From the NCBI GenBank assembly GCA_045602925.1, contig JAZSCN010000010.1, positions 1 to 64,000 of the forward strand: a DNA stretch of 64,000 bases, read 5' to 3'. A program made the translations under genes and the position numbers. The notes beneath the pieces were generated by a model. The model saw only the letters and a list, made by a program, of their open reading frames with translations, was not told the DNA's origin and ran no database searches. Below, in pieces: positions 15,356 through 24,130 of the stretch (positions within the stretch are counted from its first letter, which is position 1; the number at the start of each line of letters is the position of its first letter). Origin of the DNA: UBA7477 sp045602925 (GTDB lineage Bacteria; Bacillota; Clostridia; Oscillospirales; Ruminococcaceae).

Positions 15356-16939
15356 ATGAAAATAGAAATACTTGATTCAACGCTTCGTGACGGAGCACAG
15401 ACACAGAATATCAGCTTTTCAATTAAGGATAAGCTTAATATGGTACGGGCACTCGATGACTTTGGCGTTGCTTTTATCGAGGCAGGCAACCCTGCTTCAA
15501 ATCCAAAGGACGCAGAGTTTTTCGATTCTGTGCTCGGTATGGAGCTCAGCAATTCAAAGCTTGTACCGTTCGGCTCGACCTGTCGAAAGAATGTCAGCGC
15601 CTCTGAGGATAGTGGCGTCTTAGCGCTTATTAACTGTGGAACAGAGTATGTCAGCATTTTTGGTAAGAGCTGGGATTTGCACGTTTTAAAGATTCTTGAA
15701 ACAAGCCTTGAAGAAAACCTGAGAATGATTACTGATACTGTAAGCTACCTTGTAAGCCGCGGCGTAAAGGTTCTTTTTGACGCAGAGCACTTCTTTGATG
15801 GATATAAGAATAACAGCGAATATGCATTAAAAACTATAAAGGCAGCTGCCGATGCAGGTGCAACTGCTGTCGTGCTTTGTGACACAAACGGTGGTGCGTT
15901 CCCTGACCTTGTATCAAAGGCAACCACAGACGCAAGAAATTCATTGCCCGACGAAGTAATATTGGGAATACATTGTCATAACGATTGCGGACTTGCTACA
16001 GCAAACAGCATGGCTGCCGTTCAAGCCGGTGCAAGACATATCCAGGGCACTTTTATAGGAATAGGCGAAAGATGCGGTAACGCGAATCTCTCCAATCTGA
16101 TTGGCAACCTACAGCTAAAGGCAGGCTACTCACTCGTGCCGGAGGATAGCATAAGAAAGCTTACCGATATGGCGTACTTTACTGCAGAAACCTGTAATGT
16201 AAAGCTCCCTGCCTTTCTGCCGTATGTAGGAAGCGGAGCGTTCTCGCATAAGGGTGGAATGCACGCCGACGGAGTTATAAAGCTAAGAGAAAGCTTTGAG
16301 CATATAAACCCCGAGCTTGTCGGTAACAGAAGAAGCTTTGTGCTTTCTGAGCTTGCAGGCAGACGCTCGCTTTTGGAAAAGCTTAATAGATACGGAATCA
16401 CCATCGAGAAGGAAAGCGACGATGCCAGAAGGGTTATGGATAAGCTCAAGGAATACGAGAAAAAAGGCTATGTATTTGAGGCTGCACATGCAAGCTTTGA
16501 ACTCATGGTTCTCCGTGAGCTCGGCAAGTTTACACCGTTTTTCAAGATATGTGATTATAAGCTTATCGAGTCGCAGACAGAGGGCGTGAACGCTCTTGCA
16601 AACGCTATGGTCAAGGTCAAGGTTGGCGAACGCTTTGAAATTACTGCCGACGAGGGAATGGGCCCGATTAACGCTATCGACAAGGCTCTCAGAAAAGCCC
16701 TCGAGGTGTTCTACCCCGTGCTTAGCAGAATGCACCTTGTAGACTATAAGGTTAGAGTAATAGATACCGGCGCTTCGACAGCTTCTATAACAAGAGTTCT
16801 TATAGAATCCTCCGACGGAAAGAAGTCGTGGACAACCGTCGGTGCATCGGAGGACATCATCAGCGCAAGTATGACAGCGCTTGTCGATTCTATCGAGTAT
16901 ATGCTTTTGAAGAACAACGTATATAACTATATGAAATAA
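15356..16939 (+). CDS. cimA: (R)-citramalate synthase
   Basis: Condenses acetyl-CoA with pyruvate to citramalate, the threonine-independent entry into isoleucine synthesis. 527 residues, the usual length of the CimA branch of the isopropylmalate/homocitrate synthase family. Seen: N-terminal DSTLRDGAQTQNISFS with metal-binding Asp, EAGNPASNPKD, DTNGG, the metal-binding HCHNDCGLATANSMAAVQAGA, GIGERCGNANL, and a C-terminal LeuA-type allosteric domain (about residues 385-520) with VIDTGASTASITRVLIESSDG. The QTQNISF variant near the N-terminus and the C-terminal form favour citramalate over isopropylmalate synthase. Single gene; no leu/ilv genes nearby. Confidence 0.92.
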   Translation: MKIEILDSTLRDGAQTQNISFSIKDKLNMVRALDDFGVAFIEAGNPASNPKDAEFFDSVLGMELSNSKLVPFGSTCRKNVSASEDSGVLALINCGTEYVSIFGKSWDLHVLKILETSLEENLRMITDTVSYLVSRGVKVLFDAEHFFDGYKNNSEYALKTIKAAADAGATAVVLCDTNGGAFPDLVSKATTDARNSLPDEVILGIHCHNDCGLATANSMAAVQAGARHIQGTFIGIGERCGNANLSNLIGNLQLKAGYSLVPEDSIRKLTDMAYFTAETCNVKLPAFLPYVGSGAFSHKGGMHADGVIKLRESFEHINPELVGNRRSFVLSELAGRRSLLEKLNRYGITIEKESDDARRVMDKLKEYEKKGYVFEAAHASFELMVLRELGKFTPFFKICDYKLIESQTEGVNALANAMVKVKVGERFEITADEGMGPINAIDKALRKALEVFYPVLSRMHLVDYKVRVIDTGASTASITRVLIESSDGKKSWTTVGASEDIISASMTALVDSIEYMLLKNNVYNYMK

Positions 16940-16970
16940 TATTTCAATAAAACTGAAGGGAGGAAATGCT

Positions 16971-18512
16971 TTGAAAAGGATTTGGAAGTTCATACTGCAA
17001 TTTTTCAGTAGAAGATTTATAGTTGCACTTTTGATATTGGGCCAGATTATATTTATCGCACTTTCAGTATTTCTCCTGGGGGATAATTACCTCGCTGTAT
17101 ATGTCGTAATGACTCTTATCGCAGCCATTCTCGCTTTGTATATCGTGAATAGAGATGATGACCCCGCCTTCAAAATAGCATGGCTTATACCACTGCTCGT
17201 CGCACCACCGCTTTTTGCTTTTGTGTACATCTTTTTCAAGGCGCAGATAAGCCTCCAGCTTATGAAAAAGCATCACATTAAAATCCAGCAGGAAACCAAA
17301 GCCCAGCTCGAGCTCAGCGACACGCTTCTTGAGAAGGTCGAGAAAAGCTCGGATAATCTTAAGCGATACTCGAAATACATGTGGGATTTTGGCGGGTACC
17401 CGATTTGTGAAAATTCAAAAACTACCTATTATCCTTCGGGCGAGGCTGTTTTTCCTGTGATACTTGAAGAAATCGAAAAAGCCGAAAAGTTTATATTCTT
17501 AGAATTTTTCATAGTCCAAGAGGGCAGAATGTGGAACGCACTGCTTGAACTTTTAAAGAAGAAGGTCAGCGAGGGCGTAGACGTAAGAGTGATATACGAC
17601 GGCTTCGGCTCACAGCTCTCACTCCCTGCAGGCTATCATAAAAAACTGCAAAAGGCAGGCATTAAAACCCAGGTGTTCCTGCCGTTCACACCGTTTCTTT
17701 CAACCTCGCAAAACAACCGAGACCACCGAAAAATCGTTGTTGTTGACAGTAAGGTTGCCTTTACCGGAGGCTTTAACTTAGCTGATGAATATATTAACGA
17801 AGAGGAGCGCTTTGGCTACTGGAAGGACGGTGCCGTGCGTGTCGTAGGCGACGCTGTGTATAATTTTACTGTGATGTTTTTGCAGATGTGGCGATTTATA
17901 ACAAGCGAGTCATGCGACGTTAGCGAGTATAAGTACGACTGTCCAAGACTCGAGGGAACAGAAGGTAGCTATGTCTTGCCGTTCGGTGATTCTCCGATTG
18001 ACGACGAGCCAGTCGGAAAGCAGACCTACCTTAATATTCTGAATACTGCAAAAGATTATGTATATATCAGCACCCCGTATCTCGTCTTGGGTAACGAAAT
18101 GATGAACGCTCTTAAATATGCGACAAAGAGTGGCGTCAAGGTAAAATTGCTTTTGCCGGGTATCCCCGACAAGAAGTACATGAAGATTATCGCTCGGTCT
18201 AAGTATCGTAAGCTTGTAGAAATGGGTGTCGAGCTGTATGAGTTCACAGAAGGCTTTGTGCACGAGAAGAGCTTTATTTCAGATGACGAAATTGCAGTTA
18301 GCGGCTCTGTCAACGTCGACTACAGAAGCTTCTATCTCCACTTTGAGTGCGGAGTTACAATGTACAAAACCGACAGCGTAATGGATATGAAAAAGGACTT
18401 TGAGGCAATGCTCGCAAGGTCAAAGCACATAACCCTTGAGGAGTGTGCTAAGATACCGCTGAGGGTGAGATTCTGCGGTGCACTTTTAAATATCTTTGCC
18501 AGCCTCTTATAA
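16971..18512 (+). CDS. cls: Cardiolipin synthase
   Basis: Joins two phosphatidylglycerols into cardiolipin at the membrane. 513 residues. Two N-terminal membrane helices (about residues 15-35 and 40-60), then two phospholipase-D motifs: HRKIVVVDSKVAFTGGFN in the first half and HEKSFISDDEIAVSGSVN in the second. The start is a TTG at 16971, placed 7 bases after AGGGAGG. It may be co-transcribed with cimA, as only 31 bp separate them and no terminator is seen. The shared terminator with ppk lies at 18531. Confidence 0.94.
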   Translation: MKRIWKFILQFFSRRFIVALLILGQIIFIALSVFLLGDNYLAVYVVMTLIAAILALYIVNRDDDPAFKIAWLIPLLVAPPLFAFVYIFFKAQISLQLMKKHHIKIQQETKAQLELSDTLLEKVEKSSDNLKRYSKYMWDFGGYPICENSKTTYYPSGEAVFPVILEEIEKAEKFIFLEFFIVQEGRMWNALLELLKKKVSEGVDVRVIYDGFGSQLSLPAGYHKKLQKAGIKTQVFLPFTPFLSTSQNNRDHRKIVVVDSKVAFTGGFNLADEYINEEERFGYWKDGAVRVVGDAVYNFTVMFLQMWRFITSESCDVSEYKYDCPRLEGTEGSYVLPFGDSPIDDEPVGKQTYLNILNTAKDYVYISTPYLVLGNEMMNALKYATKSGVKVKLLLPGIPDKKYMKIIARSKYRKLVEMGVELYEFTEGFVHEKSFISDDEIAVSGSVNVDYRSFYLHFECGVTMYKTDSVMDMKKDFEAMLARSKHITLEECAKIPLRVRFCGALLNIFASLL

Positions 18513-18530
18513 AAGAATATTAAACAAAAT

Positions 18531-18566
18531 GCTCCGAAGAGATTTAATCTCCTCGGAGCTGTTTTT
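18531..18566. terminator. Bidirectional terminator between cls and ppk
   Basis: A 13-bp stem with one mismatch (18531-18543 with 18547-18559), followed by TTTTT on the plus strand and a T-rich tail on the minus strand. It overlaps the ppk stop codon. Confidence 0.85.
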
Positions 18567-20712
18567 ATACCTGCTTGTTTTTCTTGAAGATGCCGAACAG
18601 TCTAGCGAAGAAGCCTTTTTTCTTAGGCTTTTGCATAGCCTCCTGCTCATCCTTGTAGCGAGAAGCAGACTCGTAAGCAGATGCGATAAAGTATTCCTGC
18701 GAGTTAAGAGAATCCTTACCGCCGACAGGAACTTTTATGTACTTGCCGTCGCTGTTTTGCTCACGCACCTTGACGTTGTCTTCAAGCTGAGTCTTAAAGT
18801 AATCCTCTATACGCTTCTTGATGTCTGCGTCGTAGATAGGGCAGGCGACTTCGATTCGTCTTACGGTGTTTCTTGTCATAAAGTCGGCTGACGAAATGTA
18901 TATTCTGTCAAAATCCTTGCCGAAAATATATACTCTCGAATGCTCGAGGAATCTGCCGACAATCGATACAATTCTGATGTTGTCGGTTACCCCGGGAACA
19001 CCTGCTATAAGACAGCTTATGCCTCTTATTACAAGCTCGACCTTGACGCCTGCCTGCGAGCATTCAATAAGCTTGTCGATAATTACCTTGTCGGTGAGCG
19101 AATTCAGCTTCGCAGCAACATAGCCCTCGCCACCGTTCTTTGCAATTTCAATCTGCTCATCCATCATGTTGAGAAGCTTGTTTTGCATACAAAGCGGTGC
19201 AACAAGAAGATGCCTTGTCTCCTTGACGAGCTCACCGGTAGAAAGCGCATTAAATACGTCAGCGGCGTCGAGCGCAATTTCCTGATTTGCAGTCATAAGA
19301 CAGAAGTCGGTGTATAGCGCAGCAGTCTTTTCGTTGTAGTTACCGGTGCCGATTTGGGTTATATATCTGACCTCGTTCTTGATTTTTCTTGTGATAAGAA
19401 GTAGCTTTGAGTGAACCTTCAGATTTTCAGGGCCGTAGAGAATCTGACAGCCTGCGTCCTCCAGCTGCTTTGACCATCCGATGTTGTTTTCCTCGTCGAA
19501 TCTTGCTCGCAGCTCTAAAAGTGCAGTAACCTGCTTGCCGTTTTCGAGAGCCTTGATAAGAGCCTCAATAACCTTGCTGTTTCTCGCAACTCGGTACAGA
19601 GTGATTTTGATAGAAACAACGCTCTCATCGGTAGCAGCCTCTTCAAGAAGCTTTATGAACGGCTTTATAGATTCGTACGGATATGAGAGGAACAGGTCTT
19701 TTTTCTCAATCTGTTCAATCATCGGCTTCTTAAGGTCAATGCCATAAGCATCCTGTGGCGTACGTTTAGGGAAGAATAGCTCACTGCGATTTGAAAGCTT
19801 GTCAAAAATCGAGAACACATAGGACATATCGAGCGGAGCCTTCTGCGTGAAAACCTGCTTTTTAGAAAGCTCAAGTCTTGCAGTTAGCTCGCCTAAGGTG
19901 AGCTCTGAAAGCTCTCTTGAAAGCTCCAGACGGACAGGACAAAGCCTCTTACGCTTCTTGATAAGCTCCTCCATAAGACTACGGTAGTCAAGCTCGTATT
20001 CGTAGCCTGCCTCCTCGGTGTTTATGTCAGCGTTTCTTGTGACACGCATAACCGACTTTTCTGTAATCTTAAAGCCCTTCCACACCTCAGATGCAAAGTG
20101 AAGGATAATCTCCTCGTGGAGCATATATTTTATCTTTCCGTTTTTCTCGGCTGTAGGTAGAAACAGAACTCTAGGGTTCTTGGTCGAAGTAGAAACAACG
20201 CCCAGCTTAACAGAGCTTTTTGAAGCAAGCTTTGCCACAACGTAGATTTCCTTGTTAGCAAGGAAGGGGAACGGGTGACGCTTGTCGATAACTACAGGCG
20301 ATAAAAACGGCTTGATTTCGTAGTTGAAGTATGCCTCGACGTATTCAGCTTCCTTTTTGCTAAGGTCCTTGAAGCTGCATCTCTTTACACCGAGGTCTTC
20401 AAGGTCGCTGTCAATCTTGCTGATAGTCTTGCAAAGCTCGTCGCTCATAGCTCCCACTCTCTTGTATATAGCAGAAAGCTGTTCGGAAGGCTTCATTTTT
20501 GTCTTTCCGTCACGTTCAGAGTCATTAGCAAGCATAGCGTCGTGAAGTGAGCCGACTCTTACCATGAAGAATTCGTCTAAGTTGCTCGAATATATCGACG
20601 CAAAGAGCAATCTTTCGAGAAGCGGAACGGTGGTATCCTGAGCCTCCTCCATAACTCTCATATTAAATTTAAGCCACGAAAGCTCTCGGTTGTCGTAAAC
20701 CTTTTTACCCAT
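18565..20712 (-). CDS. ppk1: Polyphosphate kinase 1
   Basis: Reversibly polymerises the ATP gamma-phosphate into polyphosphate. 715 residues, the usual length. Seen: N-terminal domain NRELSWLKFNMRVMEEA, SNLDEFFMVRVGSL, then the two PLD-like catalytic domains with the histidines in KVHSKLLLI (autophosphorylated His) and FLEHSRVYIFG. The C-terminus ends with a basic tail (PKKKGFFARLFGIFKKNKQ) that may aid membrane or polyanion contact. A TGGTATACT extended -10 lies upstream inside the end of the neighbouring gene. Single gene. Confidence 0.96.
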   Translation of the reverse strand: MGKKVYDNRELSWLKFNMRVMEEAQDTTVPLLERLLFASIYSSNLDEFFMVRVGSLHDAMLANDSERDGKTKMKPSEQLSAIYKRVGAMSDELCKTISKIDSDLEDLGVKRCSFKDLSKKEAEYVEAYFNYEIKPFLSPVVIDKRHPFPFLANKEIYVVAKLASKSSVKLGVVSTSTKNPRVLFLPTAEKNGKIKYMLHEEIILHFASEVWKGFKITEKSVMRVTRNADINTEEAGYEYELDYRSLMEELIKKRKRLCPVRLELSRELSELTLGELTARLELSKKQVFTQKAPLDMSYVFSIFDKLSNRSELFFPKRTPQDAYGIDLKKPMIEQIEKKDLFLSYPYESIKPFIKLLEEAATDESVVSIKITLYRVARNSKVIEALIKALENGKQVTALLELRARFDEENNIGWSKQLEDAGCQILYGPENLKVHSKLLLITRKIKNEVRYITQIGTGNYNEKTAALYTDFCLMTANQEIALDAADVFNALSTGELVKETRHLLVAPLCMQNKLLNMMDEQIEIAKNGGEGYVAAKLNSLTDKVIIDKLIECSQAGVKVELVIRGISCLIAGVPGVTDNIRIVSIVGRFLEHSRVYIFGKDFDRIYISSADFMTRNTVRRIEVACPIYDADIKKRIEDYFKTQLEDNVKVREQNSDGKYIKVPVGGKDSLNSQEYFIASAYESASRYKDEQEAMQKPKKKGFFARLFGIFKKNKQV

Positions 20713-20772
20713 TTCAGCACACCTCTGTTTTAACGAAATAAAGTCTTATATATTTATAATAGTATACCAAAG

Positions 20773-21612
20773 CTATTTTATGCCAAAATAGCTCTTGAAG
20801 TTGCCCGAGAAAATCGCCCTTCTCTCATCGTCTGAGAGTGTGAGCTTTTCAAATCTCAAAAGTTCTGACGCTATATTCCACATAGGGAAGTCGGTACCGA
20901 AGAATACTCTGTCTGTTCCGATTTCACGAATAAGCTCGGTAGCCTTTTCCGGCGAGAGCACAAACAGCGACGAGCTGCAGTCGTAATACACTCTGTCATT
21001 GCCGTAAAGCTCGTTTCTCGCTTCTTCCCAGGCTGTATATCCGCCGAGATGTGCCGCAATAACTTGAAGCTTTGGAAAATCCTTCAGAAGCTTTGCCAGC
21101 CTCTTTGGTGCAGAGAAGTCGTATCTTGGGTCGCCCATGTGGAAAAGTATAGGAACCCTGCCCTCGATAGCCTCGTACATTTTGTACGCGCCTCTGTCGT
21201 CAATATTGAATTTTTGAAAATCAGTATGAAGCTTTATTCCCCTGATTCCGTTTTGAATAAGCCTGTCAAGCTCCTTAGTAAAGTCGCCCTCATAGCCTGC
21301 GTGAAGGGTGCCAAAGCCTATGAACTTATCCTGCTTTTGACACTCGTCGATAATAAAGCTGTTGATAGACTCAACCTGCGAAGGGTCGGTTGCTGCCGAG
21401 CATACAAGCATATTTGTTACGCCAAACGGTTCGCTGTCTGTAAGAAGCATCTCGCTTGTCCCCACCGGTATATCCATATCAATTCCGTAAAAGCTACCTA
21501 CATTAGTGACAGCCTTCTGTGCAATCTTAGCAGGGTAGATATGAGCGTGAGCGTTGCAGATTTCATAATTCTTTGCAAACTCAAGCGCCTTTATAATATC
21601 ATTTTCCGGCAT
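20773..21612 (-). CDS. Amidohydrolase-2 family metal-dependent hydrolase
   Basis: 279 residues in a TIM-barrel of the amidohydrolase-2/TatD-like class. Metal ligands seen: HAHIYP near the N-terminus, GIKLHTDFQ, HMGDP, AAHLGG and GTDFPMW. I chose the ATG at 21612 because GGGGA lies at good spacing before it; the ATG at 21621 and the TTG at 21636 are alternatives that overlap the upstream gene. It follows the PP2C gene by 1 bp (TAA-A-ATG), so the two form one operon. Substrate unknown; relatives include decarboxylases and hydrolases of cyclic compounds. Confidence 0.82.
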   Translation of the reverse strand: MPENDIIKALEFAKNYEICNAHAHIYPAKIAQKAVTNVGSFYGIDMDIPVGTSEMLLTDSEPFGVTNMLVCSAATDPSQVESINSFIIDECQKQDKFIGFGTLHAGYEGDFTKELDRLIQNGIRGIKLHTDFQKFNIDDRGAYKMYEAIEGRVPILFHMGDPRYDFSAPKRLAKLLKDFPKLQVIAAHLGGYTAWEEARNELYGNDRVYYDCSSSLFVLSPEKATELIREIGTDRVFFGTDFPMWNIASELLRFEKLTLSDDERRAIFSGNFKSYFGIK

Positions 21613-21613
21613 T

Positions 21614-22399
21614 TTAGTCATCCCCGTTTTCGTCAAGTGTTGTAATTCCTATAATCGACAGATTGTCGCAGCTACCCCTCGAAAGAGCCAGCCTGTATAG
21701 TGCGTCAATTTTCTCCTCGAACGGAATCTCTAGCGTCATACAAACCTCAATCTCGGTTTTCCCTACATAGTCAGAAAGCCCGTCTGTGCAGATAATAATT
21801 GCATCATTGACAAGCATGCCAAATGGCGCGCCGATTGTTGTTACATCAATTTTTGGTGGAAGCCTATCCCCACCGAGCGAGGATATAATAACATTTCTGT
21901 CCGGAGAGGTTTTAAGCTCCTGTGCAGAAATCTCGCCCATATCGTATAGATATTGCACAAGCGTGTGGTCGGTAGAAATAAGCGTAGCCAAACCATTGCC
22001 GTATCTGTAAAGCCTAGAGTCACCGACGTTTATGCAAAGCCCGTTGCCCTTTTCGTCGAGCGATAAAGCACAAAGCGTGGTCTGCATATTCTGATGCTCG
22101 TCAGTAGCTTCAGCCAAATCGAGAATCTTATCGTGAATTGCGAGAATATCACGCCTTATATCCTTAGCCTCGCATAGCGAAGAAAAGCTTTTTTGAGAAA
22201 GCTCGTCAAGACAAAGCTGTGCCGCAAGTTCTCCGCCTCTCTCACCACCGACACCATCACAAACAGCCGTGATTGACGGTGTACCGATTAGTGCCGAGGA
22301 TTCGCCATCGGCAGATACTATGCCGTTTATTAAAATTCTGTCCTCATTCTTAGAACGAATACAGCCTATGTCAGTTATTCCGTAAGCCTTGTAATACAT
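21614..22399 (-). CDS. PP2C-family serine/threonine protein phosphatase
   Basis: 261 residues. Metal-binding motifs of the PP2C/PrpC type: DIGCIRSKNEDR, CDGVGGERGGELAA, INVGDSRLYRYGNG, CTDGLSDYVG and the C-terminal DNLSIIGI. PrpC phosphatases usually pair with a PASTA kinase (PrkC) in an operon with ribosome-biogenesis genes; here it is uncoupled and sits with an amidohydrolase, so its kinase partner must be elsewhere. Strong promoter directly upstream. Confidence 0.93.
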   Translation of the reverse strand: MYYKAYGITDIGCIRSKNEDRILINGIVSADGESSALIGTPSITAVCDGVGGERGGELAAQLCLDELSQKSFSSLCEAKDIRRDILAIHDKILDLAEATDEHQNMQTTLCALSLDEKGNGLCINVGDSRLYRYGNGLATLISTDHTLVQYLYDMGEISAQELKTSPDRNVIISSLGGDRLPPKIDVTTIGAPFGMLVNDAIIICTDGLSDYVGKTEIEVCMTLEIPFEEKIDALYRLALSRGSCDNLSIIGITTLDENGDD

Positions 22400-22431
22400 T
22401 AAAACTGTCCTTTATGTTGATTTCAAGCTTT

Positions 22432-22460
22432 ATTATACTCTTTTCAAAATAGATTGTCAA
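22432..22460 (-). promoter_or_regulatory. Consensus promoter of the PP2C-amidohydrolase operon
   Basis: Minus strand: TTGACA (22455-22460), 17-bp spacer, TATAAT (22432-22437). Divergent to the promoter at 22483. Confidence 0.88.
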
Positions 22461-22482
22461 CTTGCCATAAGCGTAAAGTCTA

Positions 22483-22511
22483 TTGAAAAACAAAATAGTA
22501 TGTGTTATACT
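22483..22511 (+). promoter_or_regulatory. Promoter of the DUF5131-punA-deaminase operon
   Basis: TTGAAA (22483-22488), 17-bp spacer, TATACT (22506-22511), preceded by TG at the -15/-14 region. Confidence 0.82.
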
Positions 22512-22547
22512 TACCTTAGTGATAAAAGCTGTGGAGGAGGGGACAAA

Positions 22548-23270
22548 ATGGCTGTATGGAATCCGTGGCATGGCTGTCATAAGCTCAGCGAGGGTTGTCG
22601 AAACTGCTATGTGTACAGAATTGACGCTTCCCACGACAAAAGCGATAGCCATATTGTCAAGAAAAACGCCGATTTTGACCTTCCGATAAAGCGAAAGCGT
22701 GACGGTAGCTACAAGCTAACGCTCGAAAAAGGCGAGCCATTGTATACCTGTATGACCTCCGACTTCTTTTTAGAAGACGCAGACTGCTGGCGTGACGAGG
22801 TCTGGGATATGATACGGCAAAGGCAGGATATCAGCTTTTTCATAATCACAAAGCGAATAGACCGATTTGAAAAGTGTGCGCCAAGCGATTGGGGCGACGG
22901 CTGGGATAACGTCACAATATGCTGTACCTGTGAAAATCAGGCAATGGCAGACTACAGATTGCCGATATTTTCTAAGCTTAAAATAAAGCATAAGCAGATT
23001 ATCTGTGAGCCGCTGCTGTCTGAAATCGACCTCTCTGCACATCTGGGTTCAATAAAAATGGTAACAGTAGGGGGCGAATCGGGCGATAAGGCTCGGCTTT
23101 GCAGGTATGACTGGGTGCTCAGTCTGAGAGAGCAGTGCGTAGGTGCAAAGACCTCGTTTTATTTCAAGCAAACGGGTGCATACTTTGAAAAGGACGGAAA
23201 ATACTATCGCATAAAAAGAGCCCTGCAGCAAACACAAGCTCGCAAGGCAGGGATAAACATAGACTTTTAG
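22548..23270 (+). CDS. DUF5131 (phage Gp37/Gp68-like) three-cysteine protein
   Basis: 240 residues from the ATG at 22548, which follows GGAGGAGGGG (22533-22542). The N-terminus has the family's cysteine motif CHKLSEGCRNCYVYR (Cx6CxxC), which resembles a radical-SAM or iron-sulfur site. MTSDFFLEDAD, FFIITKRIDRF and TVGGESGDKARLCRYDWV follow, all typical of this family. Function is unproven. It is first in an operon with purine nucleoside phosphorylase (12 bp) and a purine deaminase, so a nucleoside-related role is possible. I see no TcmP-type partner gene, with which family members are often paired. Confidence 0.85.
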   Translation: MAVWNPWHGCHKLSEGCRNCYVYRIDASHDKSDSHIVKKNADFDLPIKRKRDGSYKLTLEKGEPLYTCMTSDFFLEDADCWRDEVWDMIRQRQDISFFIITKRIDRFEKCAPSDWGDGWDNVTICCTCENQAMADYRLPIFSKLKIKHKQIICEPLLSEIDLSAHLGSIKMVTVGGESGDKARLCRYDWVLSLREQCVGAKTSFYFKQTGAYFEKDGKYYRIKRALQQTQARKAGINIDF

Positions 23271-23282
23271 GAGGACAATGCT

Positions 23283-24110
23283 ATGACTGAAATGTATGAA
23301 AGACTCGAAAGAAGCCTTAAATGTATAAGAGAAAAGACCGACTTTGTTCCGCAGGTAGCACTCGTGCTGGGCTCGGGGCTCGGTGGCTTCGCTGATGAAA
23401 TCGACGTAAAGTGCAGTATAGCCTACAGCGAGATTGACGGATTCCCCGTTTCTACTGTCGCAGGGCATAAGGGCAGATTCGTGTTCGGTATGCTCGGTGA
23501 CGTAAGAGTAGTTTGTATGCAGGGCAGAGTCCACTATTACGAGGGATATAAGATGGACGAGGTGGTAATGCCTATTCGCCTTATGGGAATGCTCGGCGCA
23601 AAAACTCTCTTTCTAACAAATGCCGCAGGTGGCATAAACGAGAGCTTCAAGGTCGGCGACTTTATGCTCATAAGAGACCATATATCGAACTTTGTTCCTA
23701 ACGTGCTTATCGGTGAGAATATAGACGAGCTCGGCGTAAGATTCCCCGATATGACCGACATATATAATACCTCTCTGCGTGAAATCATCAAGGAGCAAGC
23801 AAAAAAGCTTGGCATTGAGCTTCAAGAGGGAGTGTATGTACAGCTTACCGGTCCTAGCTATGAATCCCCGGCAGAAATCAAGATGCTCGGCTTGCTCGGT
23901 GCTGACGCAGTCGGAATGTCTACAGTCTGCGAAGCTCTCGCAGCTAATCATATGGAAATGGACATCTGTGCGATCTCCTGCATCTCGAATATGGCAGCAG
24001 GTATTGCCAAGCATCCGCTTACACATAAAGAAGTCCAGGAAACAGCCGACAGAGTTGCAGTGAAGTTTAAAGCACTCGTCAAAGCGTCGGTTCAGGCTAT
24101 TGCAAAGTAG
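23283..24110 (+). CDS. punA: Purine nucleoside phosphorylase (trimeric type)
   Basis: Cleaves purine nucleosides with phosphate to base and ribose-1-phosphate. 275 residues, as expected for the trimeric PNP class. Seen: VALVLGSGLGGFADEI (phosphate site), GRVHYYEGY, NAAGGINESFKVGDFMLIRDHI, GPSYESPAEIKMLGLLGADAVGMST and SCISNMAAG (base-binding Asn). Start ATG 23283 follows TAGGAGG. Operon with a DUF5131 gene and the deaminase downstream, which together suit purine salvage. Confidence 0.95.
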   Translation: MTEMYERLERSLKCIREKTDFVPQVALVLGSGLGGFADEIDVKCSIAYSEIDGFPVSTVAGHKGRFVFGMLGDVRVVCMQGRVHYYEGYKMDEVVMPIRLMGMLGAKTLFLTNAAGGINESFKVGDFMLIRDHISNFVPNVLIGENIDELGVRFPDMTDIYNTSLREIIKEQAKKLGIELQEGVYVQLTGPSYESPAEIKMLGLLGADAVGMSTVCEALAANHMEMDICAISCISNMAAGIAKHPLTHKEVQETADRVAVKFKALVKASVQAIAK

Positions 24111-24130
24111 TATATCGAAGGAGCATAACA